Source: Facklamia sp964471435 (GTDB lineage Bacteria; Bacillota; Bacilli; Lactobacillales; Aerococcaceae). From it: a DNA stretch of 39,491 nucleotides. Both the position numbers and the translations under genes were made by a program. Location of the stretch: contig CAYYGA010000012.1 in the NCBI GenBank assembly GCA_964471435.1, positions 1 to 39,491 on the forward strand, in the 5' to 3' direction. Under the pieces are notes generated by a model, which had not been told where the DNA came from, did no database searches, and saw only the letters and a program-made list of their open reading frames with translations. Below, in pieces: positions 1 through 7,522 of the stretch (position 1 is its first letter; each line of letters opens with the position of its first letter).

Positions 1-77
1 ATAAAGGATTTTTTTATGCTTTAAAATGCTTAAAATTTTAATGCAACACTAGTGACAAATTATATATAATTCTTCAC

Positions 78-109
78 CCGGGCATTCTTAAATGAATTCC
101 CGGTTTTTT
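78..109 (+). terminator. Rho-independent terminator of an upstream gene
   Basis: CCGGG (78-82) pairs with CCCGG (99-103), and ATTC (84-87) pairs with GAAT (94-97) around a TTAAAT loop, with one mismatch at 83/98. Six T follow at 104-109. It should end a plus-strand transcript that enters from outside the window. Bases 1-77 hold no gene I can recognise. Confidence 0.8.
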
Positions 110-138
110 GTATATATCGTCTTTTAACTGGCTTTATC

Positions 139-166
139 TTGGGTTACATTTATATATCTGTATAAT
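139..166 (+). promoter_or_regulatory. Candidate ald promoter
   Basis: TTGGGT (139-144), a 16-base spacer and a perfect TATAAT (161-166) lie 73 bases before the ald start. The -35 is only a partial match. A weak hairpin (CTTGA / TCAAG near 189-210) lies between the promoter and the ribosome binding site. Confidence 0.55.
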
Positions 167-238
167 TATTTTTATTGTAAAGCCAGCCTTGAGAATGTTA
201 TTATTCAAGAAGAGAAAGCAAATTAAAGGGGGAGTCTC

Positions 239-1357
239 ATGATAATTGGAGTACCTAGAGAACTAAAAGCAAATGAAGACCGAGTTGGTTTAACACCGGC
301 GAATGTGGAAGAATTAACAAACGATGGACATAAAATCCTAATTGAATCCCATGCAGGTGAAGGGTCCGGCTTTATGGATTCTCAATATGAGAAAGCAGGA
401 GCAGAAATTTGCAAAAAAGCAAAAGATGTATGGGCTGCTGAGATGGTTATCAAGGTTAAAGAACCTGCGCCGGAAGAATATGACTATTTTTATGAAGGAC
501 TTATCTTATTTGCCTATCTTCACTTGGCACCTGAATATGAATTGACACAGGCACTTCTGGACAAGGGAGTAATTGCTGTTGCTTATGAAACCATAGCAGA
601 CCGAGGAACATTACCATTATTAACACCTATGTCCGAAGTGGCAGGACGTATGGCGGTTCAAATTGGAGCAAACCTGCTCGAGAAAACAAATGGAGGACCT
701 GGTATTCTCTTAGGAGGAGTCCCTGGTGTGAGAAGAGCAAACGTTACTATTATAGGCGGGGGAGTAGTGGGATTAAACACAGCAAAACTTGCTTACGGCT
801 TGGGTGCTAATGTGACAATTTTAGATGTAAACCCTCAGCGCTTGGCAGAGCTGGAAAACATCTTAGGTAATGGTGTTCAGACTTTAATGTCTAATGAAAT
901 TAATATCCGGTCCTCTGTTGTTAATAGTGATTTGGTAATAGGTTCTGTATTATTAGCAGGAAGACGTGCTCCTGTATTAGTTTCAGAAGAGGTAGTTAAG
1001 GAAATGCATGAAGGATCGGTTGTAATCGACATTGCAGTTGACCAGGGGGGAAATTTTGAAACGACTCGTCCTACCACCCATGAAAACTCTACTTATATAA
1101 AACACGGGGTCATTCATTACGCAGTTACCAATATACCCGGAGCTGTACCTAGAACATCAACCATCGCCTTGACCAATTCTACTCTAATATATACTAAACA
1201 AATTGCACGCCTTGGGATTGAAGGAGCAGCCAAAGAAAATTCTTCTGTTTTAGCCGGTATCAATACTTATTTAGGTGATATGACTAATTTAGCGGTAGCT
1301 GAATCACAAGAGCGAGATTATTTAGATCTTCGTAAGAAGTTTAACAAAGAAGATTAA
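239..1357 (+). CDS. ald: Alanine dehydrogenase
   Basis: NAD-dependent cytosolic enzyme that interconverts L-alanine with pyruvate and ammonia, usually in the catabolic direction. The 372 residues match the family's usual length. The N-terminus has the family opening MIIGVPRELKANEDRVGLTP, the central MSEVAGRMAVQIGA segment precedes the Rossmann domain, and the nucleotide-binding glycines are in VTIIGGGVVGLNTAKLAYGL near residues 168-187. The C-terminal half keeps the NIPGAVPRTST stretch. ATG follows AAAGGGGGAG at good spacing. It stands alone between a terminator and a structured 3' region. The family call is certain; the physiological direction is inferred. Confidence 0.97.
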   Translation: MIIGVPRELKANEDRVGLTPANVEELTNDGHKILIESHAGEGSGFMDSQYEKAGAEICKKAKDVWAAEMVIKVKEPAPEEYDYFYEGLILFAYLHLAPEYELTQALLDKGVIAVAYETIADRGTLPLLTPMSEVAGRMAVQIGANLLEKTNGGPGILLGGVPGVRRANVTIIGGGVVGLNTAKLAYGLGANVTILDVNPQRLAELENILGNGVQTLMSNEINIRSSVVNSDLVIGSVLLAGRRAPVLVSEEVVKEMHEGSVVIDIAVDQGGNFETTRPTTHENSTYIKHGVIHYAVTNIPGAVPRTSTIALTNSTLIYTKQIARLGIEGAAKENSSVLAGINTYLGDMTNLAVAESQERDYLDLRKKFNKED

Positions 1358-1364
1358 AAAAGTT

Positions 1365-1480
1365 AAGCAGCATCATTGAGTAATTCTAGTTTCATTCTAA
1401 GATGTTTATTTAGGTTTATAAGAGTAAATAAACGAGCTTGCAGGGAAATTAGAATCTTAATAGTGTTGCTTTTTTATTTT
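1365..1480 (+). terminator. Long structured 3' region and terminator after ald
   Basis: A nested fold starts 8 bases after the ald stop. The outer arm 1365-1393 is largely complementary to 1444-1471 with a few mismatches and wobbles. Inside it, GTTTATTTA (1404-1412) pairs perfectly with TAAATAAAC (1425-1433). TTTTTTATTTTT follows (1470-1481). It should end ald transcripts, but about 105 nt is long for a simple terminator, so a stable 3' UTR or small RNA is possible. Confidence 0.65.
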
Positions 1481-1544
1481 TCAACTCATTTATGCAGTAA
1501 CTCTCTTTTTTAAAAATAGATCAGCATGAGAGTCAAAAGAAGAC

Positions 1545-1573
1545 TTTCATTCTTCTAATAAAATGCTTACAAT
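1545..1573 (+). promoter_or_regulatory. Weak candidate promoter for the pdxY operon
   Basis: TTTCAT (1545-1550), a 17-base spacer and TACAAT (1568-1573) lie 29 bases before the kinase start. The -35 is poor. An ACTCTC/GAGAGT inverted repeat lies just upstream (about 1499-1535). Confidence 0.35.
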
Positions 1574-1602
1574 ATAGATAAGGTAAAGAAGAGGATGAGT
1601 AA

Positions 1603-2490
1603 ATGTATCATTTAAAAGAAAAAAAGTATGCGGAAAGTATTTTAGTCGTTAATAATATTCCAGGAGCCGGCCGAGTGGCAGCCAGTATAAATCTCCCCCT
1701 CTTAGCAGCCGCTCAATTAACAGCTGCTGTATTACCGACTTTAATTTTATCTTCTTATTCTAGTGAAAAAGGCAATGTTGTTCGTTATCCAATAGGAAAA
1801 GCTTATCATTCAATGTTGGAGCATTGGCAAGAAGTTGGTTATCATTTCGATGCCATTCTAACTGGTTTTTTTGCTGATATTGACCAGATTGATCATTTAG
1901 TTGATTACTATATAGCTGAAAAAGAAAAAAATCCACAGTTGAAACTAATAATGGATCCCATTATGGGGGATCATGGAAAATATTATAAGGGTTTTAATGA
2001 AAATATAGCTGCACATTTACGGGAGTTAATTCAATACGCTGATATAGTAATGCCGAATGTAACCGAAGCATGTTTCATTTTAAATAAACCTTATCGAGAC
2101 AATTTTGACCGTAAAGATTTTGCTTTACTTGCCCAGGAATTAGTGGAAATAGGGGCTGAGACGGCAATTTTGACCGGGGCAGTCGATCAGCAGAATTCGC
2201 CGGATCAGCTCGGTTTTTATTATGCAAGTAAGGAAGGCCAAGAAGATATTATTTTACATCAGCATTTTGAGGGTTATGTTTTTGGAACCGGGGATACAGT
2301 AATATCTACTGTCACAGGAAATTTTTTAGCAGGAGAGTCCATTGAGACAGCCCTAAAATATACCAGTAAGCTGGTAGAACAAATTTTACCTCATTCCATC
2401 CAATATAATGAAGGTAAAGCGGGGCCGGTTCATTTTGAACCTTTTTTAAATGAAATGGCGGACTATTTCTTAAATATTCGAACTAAATGA
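1603..2490 (+). CDS. pdxY: Pyridoxal/pyridoxamine kinase, PdxY type (ribokinase fold)
   Basis: Probably phosphorylates pyridoxal-type vitamers with ATP in the B6 salvage pathway. The 295-residue protein begins with the ribokinase-fold strand ESILVVNNIPGAGRVAAS. It has the PdxY-like segment MDPIMGDHGKYY near residues 117-128, then MPNVTEACFIL, and the C-terminal anion-hole/catalytic motif FGTGDTVISTVTGNF near 226-240, whose Asp would be the base. The related HMP kinase ThiD shares this fold, so substrate is inferred from overall resemblance to pyridoxamine kinase. It is followed after 13 bases by two genes for exported proteins, which may be cotranscribed but do not explain its job. Confidence 0.8.
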   Translation: MYHLKEKKYAESILVVNNIPGAGRVAASINLPLLAAAQLTAAVLPTLILSSYSSEKGNVVRYPIGKAYHSMLEHWQEVGYHFDAILTGFFADIDQIDHLVDYYIAEKEKNPQLKLIMDPIMGDHGKYYKGFNENIAAHLRELIQYADIVMPNVTEACFILNKPYRDNFDRKDFALLAQELVEIGAETAILTGAVDQQNSPDQLGFYYASKEGQEDIILHQHFEGYVFGTGDTVISTVTGNFLAGESIETALKYTSKLVEQILPHSIQYNEGKAGPVHFEPFLNEMADYFLNIRTK

Positions 2491-2503
2491 GGAGGAGAAG
2501 TTC

Positions 2504-3193
2504 ATGTTAAGTAAATTAAAGTTATCCATAAGGTTTTTAATAAGTCTTATATTTATTTCAAGTTTTCTCTCATCGGGTATTTCTATTCAAGCCCAAGAAA
2601 CAGCAGAATTAACACTGGATGCTCATGAATATGCTCCTTATGCCTTTTATCAAACTTATAATTTTCATGGAGAAGGAAATGAGTTTGCGGGGATGGAGGT
2701 TAAGACTAACTTTGGGCCAGATAAAAACGGCCGTTATCAATTTACCTTGGATAACGGTGGAGTCAGTGTAGTATTTGTTTATGCTTTAACTCATCAAGGG
2801 GTGGAGGAATTAGCTTTTTTTCCTGAAGCTTCGGGAAACAGCGATTTACGTTATCATGAAGATTCAAATGATAATCGAACTTCCCTTATTCTACCTGTGG
2901 ATGTATCAGTAGGAGGGCAGTTTAATCGGGGATACCGGGATCAAGAGCCTTTGATAATCACTGAAATAATTCCCCGTTACAATCTCCAGGGAGTGATCTA
3001 CTATAACGTTTTAGTGATGGAAGCTCAGCAGGAAGATTTCAATCAACAAACACGCTATTACTACGCACCCGCTGTAGGATTAATAAAAGAAGAATTTATT
3101 CCAGACCCGGATGAAAATTATAAAATAATAAGAGAACTAAAAGAAGTTGCGGGACCTACCAAATTTTTAGTTGATTTGGTTCAAGAAAGATAG
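2504..3193 (+). CDS. Secreted protein of unknown function
   Basis: I do not recognise the family. The 229-residue product has a Sec-type signal peptide: basic MLSKLKLSIR, a hydrophobic core, and a likely signal peptidase I site after SIQA near residue 30. There is no lipobox Cys. The mature part looks mostly beta, rich in Tyr and acidic residues. It ends with TRYYYAPAVGLIKEEF, a phrase resembling the end of repeat beta-sheet domains in other secreted or lipoprotein families. A strong GGAGGAGAAG lies just before the ATG. It sits 13 bases after pdxY and 11 bases before the next membrane protein gene, so an envelope operon is likely. Confidence 0.75.
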   Translation: MLSKLKLSIRFLISLIFISSFLSSGISIQAQETAELTLDAHEYAPYAFYQTYNFHGEGNEFAGMEVKTNFGPDKNGRYQFTLDNGGVSVVFVYALTHQGVEELAFFPEASGNSDLRYHEDSNDNRTSLILPVDVSVGGQFNRGYRDQEPLIITEIIPRYNLQGVIYYNVLVMEAQQEDFNQQTRYYYAPAVGLIKEEFIPDPDENYKIIRELKEVAGPTKFLVDLVQER

Positions 3194-3204
3194 GAGAAGA
3201 GTAA

Positions 3205-5016
3205 ATGGCTTTAAAAGATGTTACCCCTTCAAAAGAGGATAAGAAAAAATCTACTAAGAAAAGGAATATTAAAAAATTTAATATACGCTGGCTATACTTA
3301 CTGTTGGCAATAGCCGCTTTTGTATATTATTACATAACCCTGCCGCCCATTCATTATGCATCGATTCAATTTTGGATCTTCTTACTGCTTCTTTTAGCCG
3401 GAGCAGGACTTATCGAAATGCTGGCAGATGGACAACAAATGTTCCAGCGCTTTAACACGACCGGTAAAGTAACCAACGAACAATTCAGTTTAAAGAAGTT
3501 TCCTAAAAAATATCGATGGTTTTTAATTCCTATACCCATCATTTTATTAATCGCAGTAGGAAGTTATTTTGTTTTTTCACCCTTATTTATGGCAGAAGAT
3601 TATGCGTCTTTAATTGAAATCGAAACACGAGATTTTCAAGATGACTTTCCTGAAGCCAATGTGGATCAAATACCTTTGGTAGACCGTGATACAGCTATGC
3701 GTTTAGGAAATCGCCACTTGGGAGCTTTAACCGATCTTGTTTCTCAATTTGAAGCTTCTGAGGAATATGTACAGATTAATATTAGTGATTCTCCTTACCG
3801 TGTCACTCCTTTAAAATATGCCGGCTTTTGGAAATGGTTAAATAACTTTAGACAAGGACTCCCCCATTATCTACAAGTGGACAACGTAACAGGTGAAGTG
3901 AAATTACAAACCCCAGCACAGCCGATTAAATATTCCTATTCAGATTTATTTAATCGTAATATTATGCGACATTTACGTTTCAATTATCCCTTTAATATTT
4001 TAGAAAGACCTGCTTTTGAAGTAGATGATGAAGGAAATCCTTATTATATTGCAACGACCTATGGACGCAACTTTTTTATAAGAGAACCTGAACCTAATGG
4101 ATTAGTTATTGTGAATGCCATGACAGGTGAGCATGAAAAAGTGTCTTTGGATGAAATTCCCACCTGGGTGGACCGGGTTTACGGTGCAGATTTAATTATG
4201 CATCAATTAACCTTAAATGGACATTATAGAAATGGATTTTTTAACTCCTTATTTGCTAAAGAAGGGGTTACTGAACCTACACAGGGATATAACTATTTAC
4301 CGATTAATGATGATTTATATCTTTACACAGGTATAACTTCTGTTGTGGCTGATGAATCAAATATTGGATTTGTATTGGTTAATTTAAGAACAAAAGAAGC
4401 GAAGATGTATCCATTATCCGCTGCAGAAGAGTTTTCAGCCATGGCTTCAGCCGAAGGGTCTGTGCAGGAAACAGGCTACAATGCTACTTTCCCCTTACTA
4501 ATTAATCTGCAGGGGAAACCTATGTATATTCTAACCTTAAAAGATTCATCCGGCTTAATTAAAGAATATGCCTTAATCGATGTTCAAAACTATCAACAAG
4601 TTTATGTTGCACCCTCAGTAAGGCAGTTAATGGCCCAATACTCAGAAGATAATCCTCTTGAAATAGCCGTTCTTGCTGAAGAGGATTTAGAAACTCTCAC
4701 CGGACAGATACAGTCAATTGAGGCTGTTGTATTAGAAGGCGAGACAGTTTACTACTTTATGATGGATGGGCAGGTCTATCAAGCACCTGTAGAGTTGAAC
4801 CAATACCTTCCATTTGTAGAATCAGGAGATGCCATCAATTTACAACTTGATCAAAACGGTGCCGTTTATGCCATTGATTTATCAGAAGAATTTGGAGACC
4901 AGGCAGCTATAGAAGTGCAGGAAGTAATTCAGGAAGAAGTGAAAGAAGCTGATAGTGAGATAGAAGACCCTTTAATAGATAATATCAATGAAGTAGTCGA
5001 TGAGGAAGCAGAATAA
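3205..5016 (+). CDS. Conserved membrane-anchored protein with large extracellular domain, function unknown
   Basis: The 603-residue protein has a lysine-rich cytoplasmic N-terminus (about 1-27), two close hydrophobic segments near 28-70, a third near 108-128, and then about 475 residues predicted outside. The outer domain holds highly patterned stretches: TGEVKLQTPAQPIKYSYSD, NIMRHLRFNYPFNI, PTWVDRVYGADLI, TQGYNYLPINDDLYLYTGIT and EEFSAMASAEGSVQETGYNA. From memory these are conserved in a large uncharacterised Firmicutes family, so I call it conserved but give no function. The C-terminus is an acidic Glu/Asp/Ile tail. It follows the secreted protein gene after 11 bases with its own AGGAGAAG, and a strong terminator closes the operon. 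Confidence 0.8.
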   Translation: MALKDVTPSKEDKKKSTKKRNIKKFNIRWLYLLLAIAAFVYYYITLPPIHYASIQFWIFLLLLLAGAGLIEMLADGQQMFQRFNTTGKVTNEQFSLKKFPKKYRWFLIPIPIILLIAVGSYFVFSPLFMAEDYASLIEIETRDFQDDFPEANVDQIPLVDRDTAMRLGNRHLGALTDLVSQFEASEEYVQINISDSPYRVTPLKYAGFWKWLNNFRQGLPHYLQVDNVTGEVKLQTPAQPIKYSYSDLFNRNIMRHLRFNYPFNILERPAFEVDDEGNPYYIATTYGRNFFIREPEPNGLVIVNAMTGEHEKVSLDEIPTWVDRVYGADLIMHQLTLNGHYRNGFFNSLFAKEGVTEPTQGYNYLPINDDLYLYTGITSVVADESNIGFVLVNLRTKEAKMYPLSAAEEFSAMASAEGSVQETGYNATFPLLINLQGKPMYILTLKDSSGLIKEYALIDVQNYQQVYVAPSVRQLMAQYSEDNPLEIAVLAEEDLETLTGQIQSIEAVVLEGETVYYFMMDGQVYQAPVELNQYLPFVESGDAINLQLDQNGAVYAIDLSEEFGDQAAIEVQEVIQEEVKEADSEIEDPLIDNINEVVDEEAE

Positions 5017-5024
5017 TAACAGTG

Positions 5025-5051
5025 AATCGGTTGCTGAGCAGCCGATTTTTT
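5025..5051 (+). terminator. Terminator of the pdxY operon
   Basis: AATCGGTTGC (5025-5034) pairs with GCAGCCGATT (5038-5047) around a TGA loop, with one G-U pair. Six T run from 5046 to 5051. It lies 9 bases after the stop of the 603-residue protein gene. Confidence 0.9.
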
Positions 5052-5060
5052 CCCTAAATT

Positions 5061-5090
5061 TTGTGTGGTATTTAAAAGTTAGGATATATT
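5061..5090 (+). promoter_or_regulatory. Candidate promoter of the ABC exporter operon
   Basis: TTGTGT (5061-5066), an 18-base spacer and TATATT (5085-5090) lie between the preceding terminator and the ATPase gene. Confidence 0.5.
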
Positions 5091-5128
5091 TTTTCTAAAA
5101 TAAGTGAATTTAATAAAGAAGGTGGCAT

Positions 5129-6037
5129 ATGTTAGAAGTTAAAAATCTAAAAAAATCTTTTGGTTCTGTAAAAGCAGTGAGTGATGTTTCATTTACAGTT
5201 GAAGCTGGAACAATTATGGGCTTTATTGGTCCAAATGGATCAGGAAAAACGACTGTTTTTCGTATGATATTAGACCTCTTGACTCCTGAATCAGGGGGGG
5301 AAGTTTTATGGAATGAACACAATCTCAATAAAGAAGTTTACAATCTAGTGGGATATCTGCCTGAAGAACGTGGACTCTACGAAAAGATGACAATTGAAGA
5401 ACAAATTGTTTATTTTGCCAGATTACGTGGTATGTCTAAACAAACTATAGTAAATCAAATAGATGAATGGATGGAAAAGTTTGCAGTAAAAGGAAAGAGA
5501 AAGGATAAAATTAATACTCTTTCGAAAGGAAACCAACAAAAAGTTCAATTGATCGCAACGCTTATTCATCGACCTAAGTTAGTCATTTTAGATGAACCCT
5601 TTTCAGGATTGGATCCTGTGAATGCTGATTTACTTAAGCAGGGAATTTTAGAATTAAAATCAGAAGGTTCTTCTATTATTTTTTCCAGTCATAACATGAA
5701 CAACGTTTCAGACGTCTGCGATAAATTAGCGATGATTGTCAATGGCCATCGAGTGCTTTACGGCACAATTGGAGAAGTTAGGAAATCTTTCGGTCGCACA
5801 AGAGTGCATTTAGAAACTGATCAGTGGAATAAAAAGACTTTAAGTCAACTGGAAGGGGTCCAGAATGTAAAAGAAAACAGAGATGGAACTTATACCTTGT
5901 CCTTAACAGATGAGCGTTACGGTCAAGATATATTCCAAATCATTTCTCAGGGTAAATACATTCAAATGTTCAGTCAGCAACCCCCAAGTCTGGAAGAAAT
6001 TTTTAAAGTGAAGGCGGGTGAATCATACTATGAATAA
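5129..6037 (+). CDS. ABC transporter ATP-binding protein, NatA/YhaQ type
   Basis: Cytoplasmic ATPase of an export-type ABC transporter. In its 302 residues it has Walker A GPNGSGKTT near 34-42, the Q-loop region GYLPEERGLYEKMT, the variant signature LSKGNQQKVQ, Walker B LVILDEPFSGLDP, and the H-loop SSHNM. A C-terminal extension of about 80 residues resembles the DUF4162 domain common in this branch. The SKGNQQK signature is typical of NatA and of Bacillus YhaQ, whose system exports sodium. The substrate here is not shown. The stop overlaps the start of the permease gene, which indicates translational coupling. Confidence 0.93.
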   Translation: MLEVKNLKKSFGSVKAVSDVSFTVEAGTIMGFIGPNGSGKTTVFRMILDLLTPESGGEVLWNEHNLNKEVYNLVGYLPEERGLYEKMTIEEQIVYFARLRGMSKQTIVNQIDEWMEKFAVKGKRKDKINTLSKGNQQKVQLIATLIHRPKLVILDEPFSGLDPVNADLLKQGILELKSEGSSIIFSSHNMNNVSDVCDKLAMIVNGHRVLYGTIGEVRKSFGRTRVHLETDQWNKKTLSQLEGVQNVKENRDGTYTLSLTDERYGQDIFQIISQGKYIQMFSQQPPSLEEIFKVKAGESYYE

Positions 6038-7316
6038 AATGTGGATTGTCGCAAAAGAAGTTTATCGAAAAAATGTGAAATCTTGGGCATTCTTTTGGAT
6101 GATAGCTGGCCCTTTACTTATGCTGGGAGTCATTGCTTTGATTCTCTTTTTTATCGCAAGAGACACTGCTTCCTCTTCTGTAGGTGAAGTTGCAATCATC
6201 AGCGATCCGGCTGGAATAGAAGAAATGTTCAGTACGATTGAAGATGGGAATAATTATTCTTTTAATTTAGATGAAAACCAAGCACAGGAAGCTTTATTGG
6301 AAGAAGAAATTGATGGGTATTTAGTTGTCAAAGAAGAGGGCAGTCAAGTATTAACAGGAACTTTTTATCGTAATAATTCAGGGAAAAATATTAATGTCTC
6401 CTCAATGCAAGAGGCCTTAACTGGCTTTGCCCTACAAAACAAAATCCAAAATCTTAACTTAGATCCAGCGGTCGTAGATGATTTAATGACAACTCAAGTA
6501 AATGTTGAAACAATACGTTTGCAGACTGAAGAAGGTCAGGTGACTCAAGTATCAGACTCAGATCCCTTAGTTTTAGCTCGTACAGGTGTAGCCTATGGTG
6601 TTTCTATCATCGTCTTTATCTTTATAATGAACTATGTGGGAATTGTGTCGCAGGAGATAGCACTGGAAAAAGGTTCGCGGATTATGGAAATTATTCTATC
6701 TTCTATATCTGCAACCAGTCATTTTTTTGGAAAGTTAGCAGGAATCAGCCTTGTAATTTTAACTCAGGTGTTTGTTTATTTAATCTTGGCGGTGATAGGG
6801 TACTTTGTTTTGCAGGCATTTGGAGAAAGTCTTCCTTTTAATCTGGCGGATATCAGACCACTAGTTATGGGCAGCCTGCCTGTTTTGCTTTATGGAGCTG
6901 TTTTTGCTATAGCCGGTATTGCTATCTACTCAATATTAGCAGCTTTCTTAGGTTCTTTAGTTTCGAAGACTGAAGATGTAAATAAGATGGTTACTCCGAT
7001 TATATTTTTAGGACTGGGGGGATTTTATATAGCTATGTATGCCCTAAATGCACCTAATAGTCCTTTGGTTAGAATTACATCTTATATACCTTTATTTACT
7101 CCCTTTATTATGCCCTTTAGAATTGCAAATGAATCGGTCTCCAGTTTAGAAATTGGACTATCGATTATAATTATTATTCTATTTCTAATTTTAGTCTTAT
7201 GGGTATCCGTCATCTTTTATAAATCTAATGTTTTGGTTTATAGTGAAAAAGGCTTACTCGGTACCTTTAAACAATCACTTTCAATATGGCGTACAGAAAG
7301 AAAGGCAGAAAACTAA
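6030..7316 (+). CDS. ABC-2 type transporter permease, NatB/YhaP type
   Basis: Membrane partner of the preceding ATPase. I take ATG 6030 (MNKMWIVAKEVYRK, 428 residues) because AAGGCGGG at 6011-6018 is well spaced from it and would abut the in-frame GTG at 6018. The topology is the ABC2_membrane_3 pattern: one N-terminal transmembrane segment near 18-40, a large extracellular domain to about 180, then five to six more segments. The second segment is followed by the amphipathic ALEKGSRIMEIILSS stretch typical of these permeases. The start lies inside the ATPase gene by 8 bases. The substrate is unknown; sodium, a peptide or a drug are all possible. Confidence 0.9.
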   Translation: MNKMWIVAKEVYRKNVKSWAFFWMIAGPLLMLGVIALILFFIARDTASSSVGEVAIISDPAGIEEMFSTIEDGNNYSFNLDENQAQEALLEEEIDGYLVVKEEGSQVLTGTFYRNNSGKNINVSSMQEALTGFALQNKIQNLNLDPAVVDDLMTTQVNVETIRLQTEEGQVTQVSDSDPLVLARTGVAYGVSIIVFIFIMNYVGIVSQEIALEKGSRIMEIILSSISATSHFFGKLAGISLVILTQVFVYLILAVIGYFVLQAFGESLPFNLADIRPLVMGSLPVLLYGAVFAIAGIAIYSILAAFLGSLVSKTEDVNKMVTPIIFLGLGGFYIAMYALNAPNSPLVRITSYIPLFTPFIMPFRIANESVSSLEIGLSIIIIILFLILVLWVSVIFYKSNVLVYSEKGLLGTFKQSLSIWRTERKAEN

Positions 7317-7331
7317 AAGTATAAATGGAAC

Positions 7332-7360
7332 TTGACAAAATTTAATGAATGGCATAAACT
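7332..7360 (+). promoter_or_regulatory. pyr operon promoter
   Basis: A consensus TTGACA (7332-7337), a 17-base spacer and TAAACT (7355-7360) start 15 bases after the permease stop. Transcription would begin near 7367 and give a leader of about 155 nt before pyrF. Confidence 0.75.
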
Positions 7361-7384
7361 TAATGAAATTTAAATAGTCTTTAA

Positions 7385-7505
7385 CCTTGTACGAGATACT
7401 TGGAAGATTAGTCAAAAATAGTTTAGGATTACTATGTATTATTATGCCCTAAACTCATCTAAAACTACCTTTCAATAGGCTTGTAACTTTGGTTACAAGC
7501 CTATT
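7385..7505 (+). promoter_or_regulatory. pyr leader with three possible hairpins (attenuator-like)
   Basis: Hairpin 1 is CC-GTA-[CGAGA]-TAC-GG with a TT/TT internal loop (7385-7403). Hairpin 2 pairs AGTTTAGG (7420-7427) with CCTAAACT (7448-7455) perfectly. Hairpin 3 is the terminator at 7474-7505. CTTGTA in hairpin 1 (7386-7391) is repeated in the terminator's left arm and could pair with its right arm, though far more weakly than the terminator itself. The CGAGA loop only partly resembles the CNGNGA loop bound by PyrR. Attenuation is inferred from position and structure; the signal is not known. Confidence 0.55.
7434..7478 (+). CDS. Possible 14-residue pyr leader peptide
   Basis: ATG at 7434 opens MYYYALNSSKTTFQ and ends at TAG 7476-7478. 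AGGA at 7425-7428 lies 5 bases before the ATG. The stop codon falls inside the left arm of the pyr terminator, and the Shine-Dalgarno bases lie at the base of hairpin 2, whose other arm is codons 5-8 of this ORF. The layout would let a translating ribosome open hairpin 2 and block the terminator. Short ORFs arise by chance, so this is only a candidate. Confidence 0.35.
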   Translation: MYYYALNSSKTTFQ

Positions 7506-7509
7506 TTTT
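7474..7509 (+). terminator. Perfect 14-bp terminator just before pyrF
   Basis: AATAGGCTTGTAAC (7474-7487) and GTTACAAGCCTATT (7492-7505) pair without mismatch around TTTG, followed by TTTTTT. It lies downstream of the pyr promoter and only about 7 bases before the pyrF AGGAGG, so it can act as an attenuator and may also end read-through from the ABC genes. Confidence 0.88.
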
Positions 7510-7522
7510 GTAGGAGGAAATA

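Noticed and set aside
877..1077. 66-codon ORF antisense to ald
   Set aside because: Shadow of a conserved coding region; no start signals.
7385..7403. PyrR-binding loop in the pyr leader
   Set aside because: The CGAGA loop and short GTA/TAC stem fit the CNGNGA pattern only in part and the stem is interrupted; kept as an alternative, not called.
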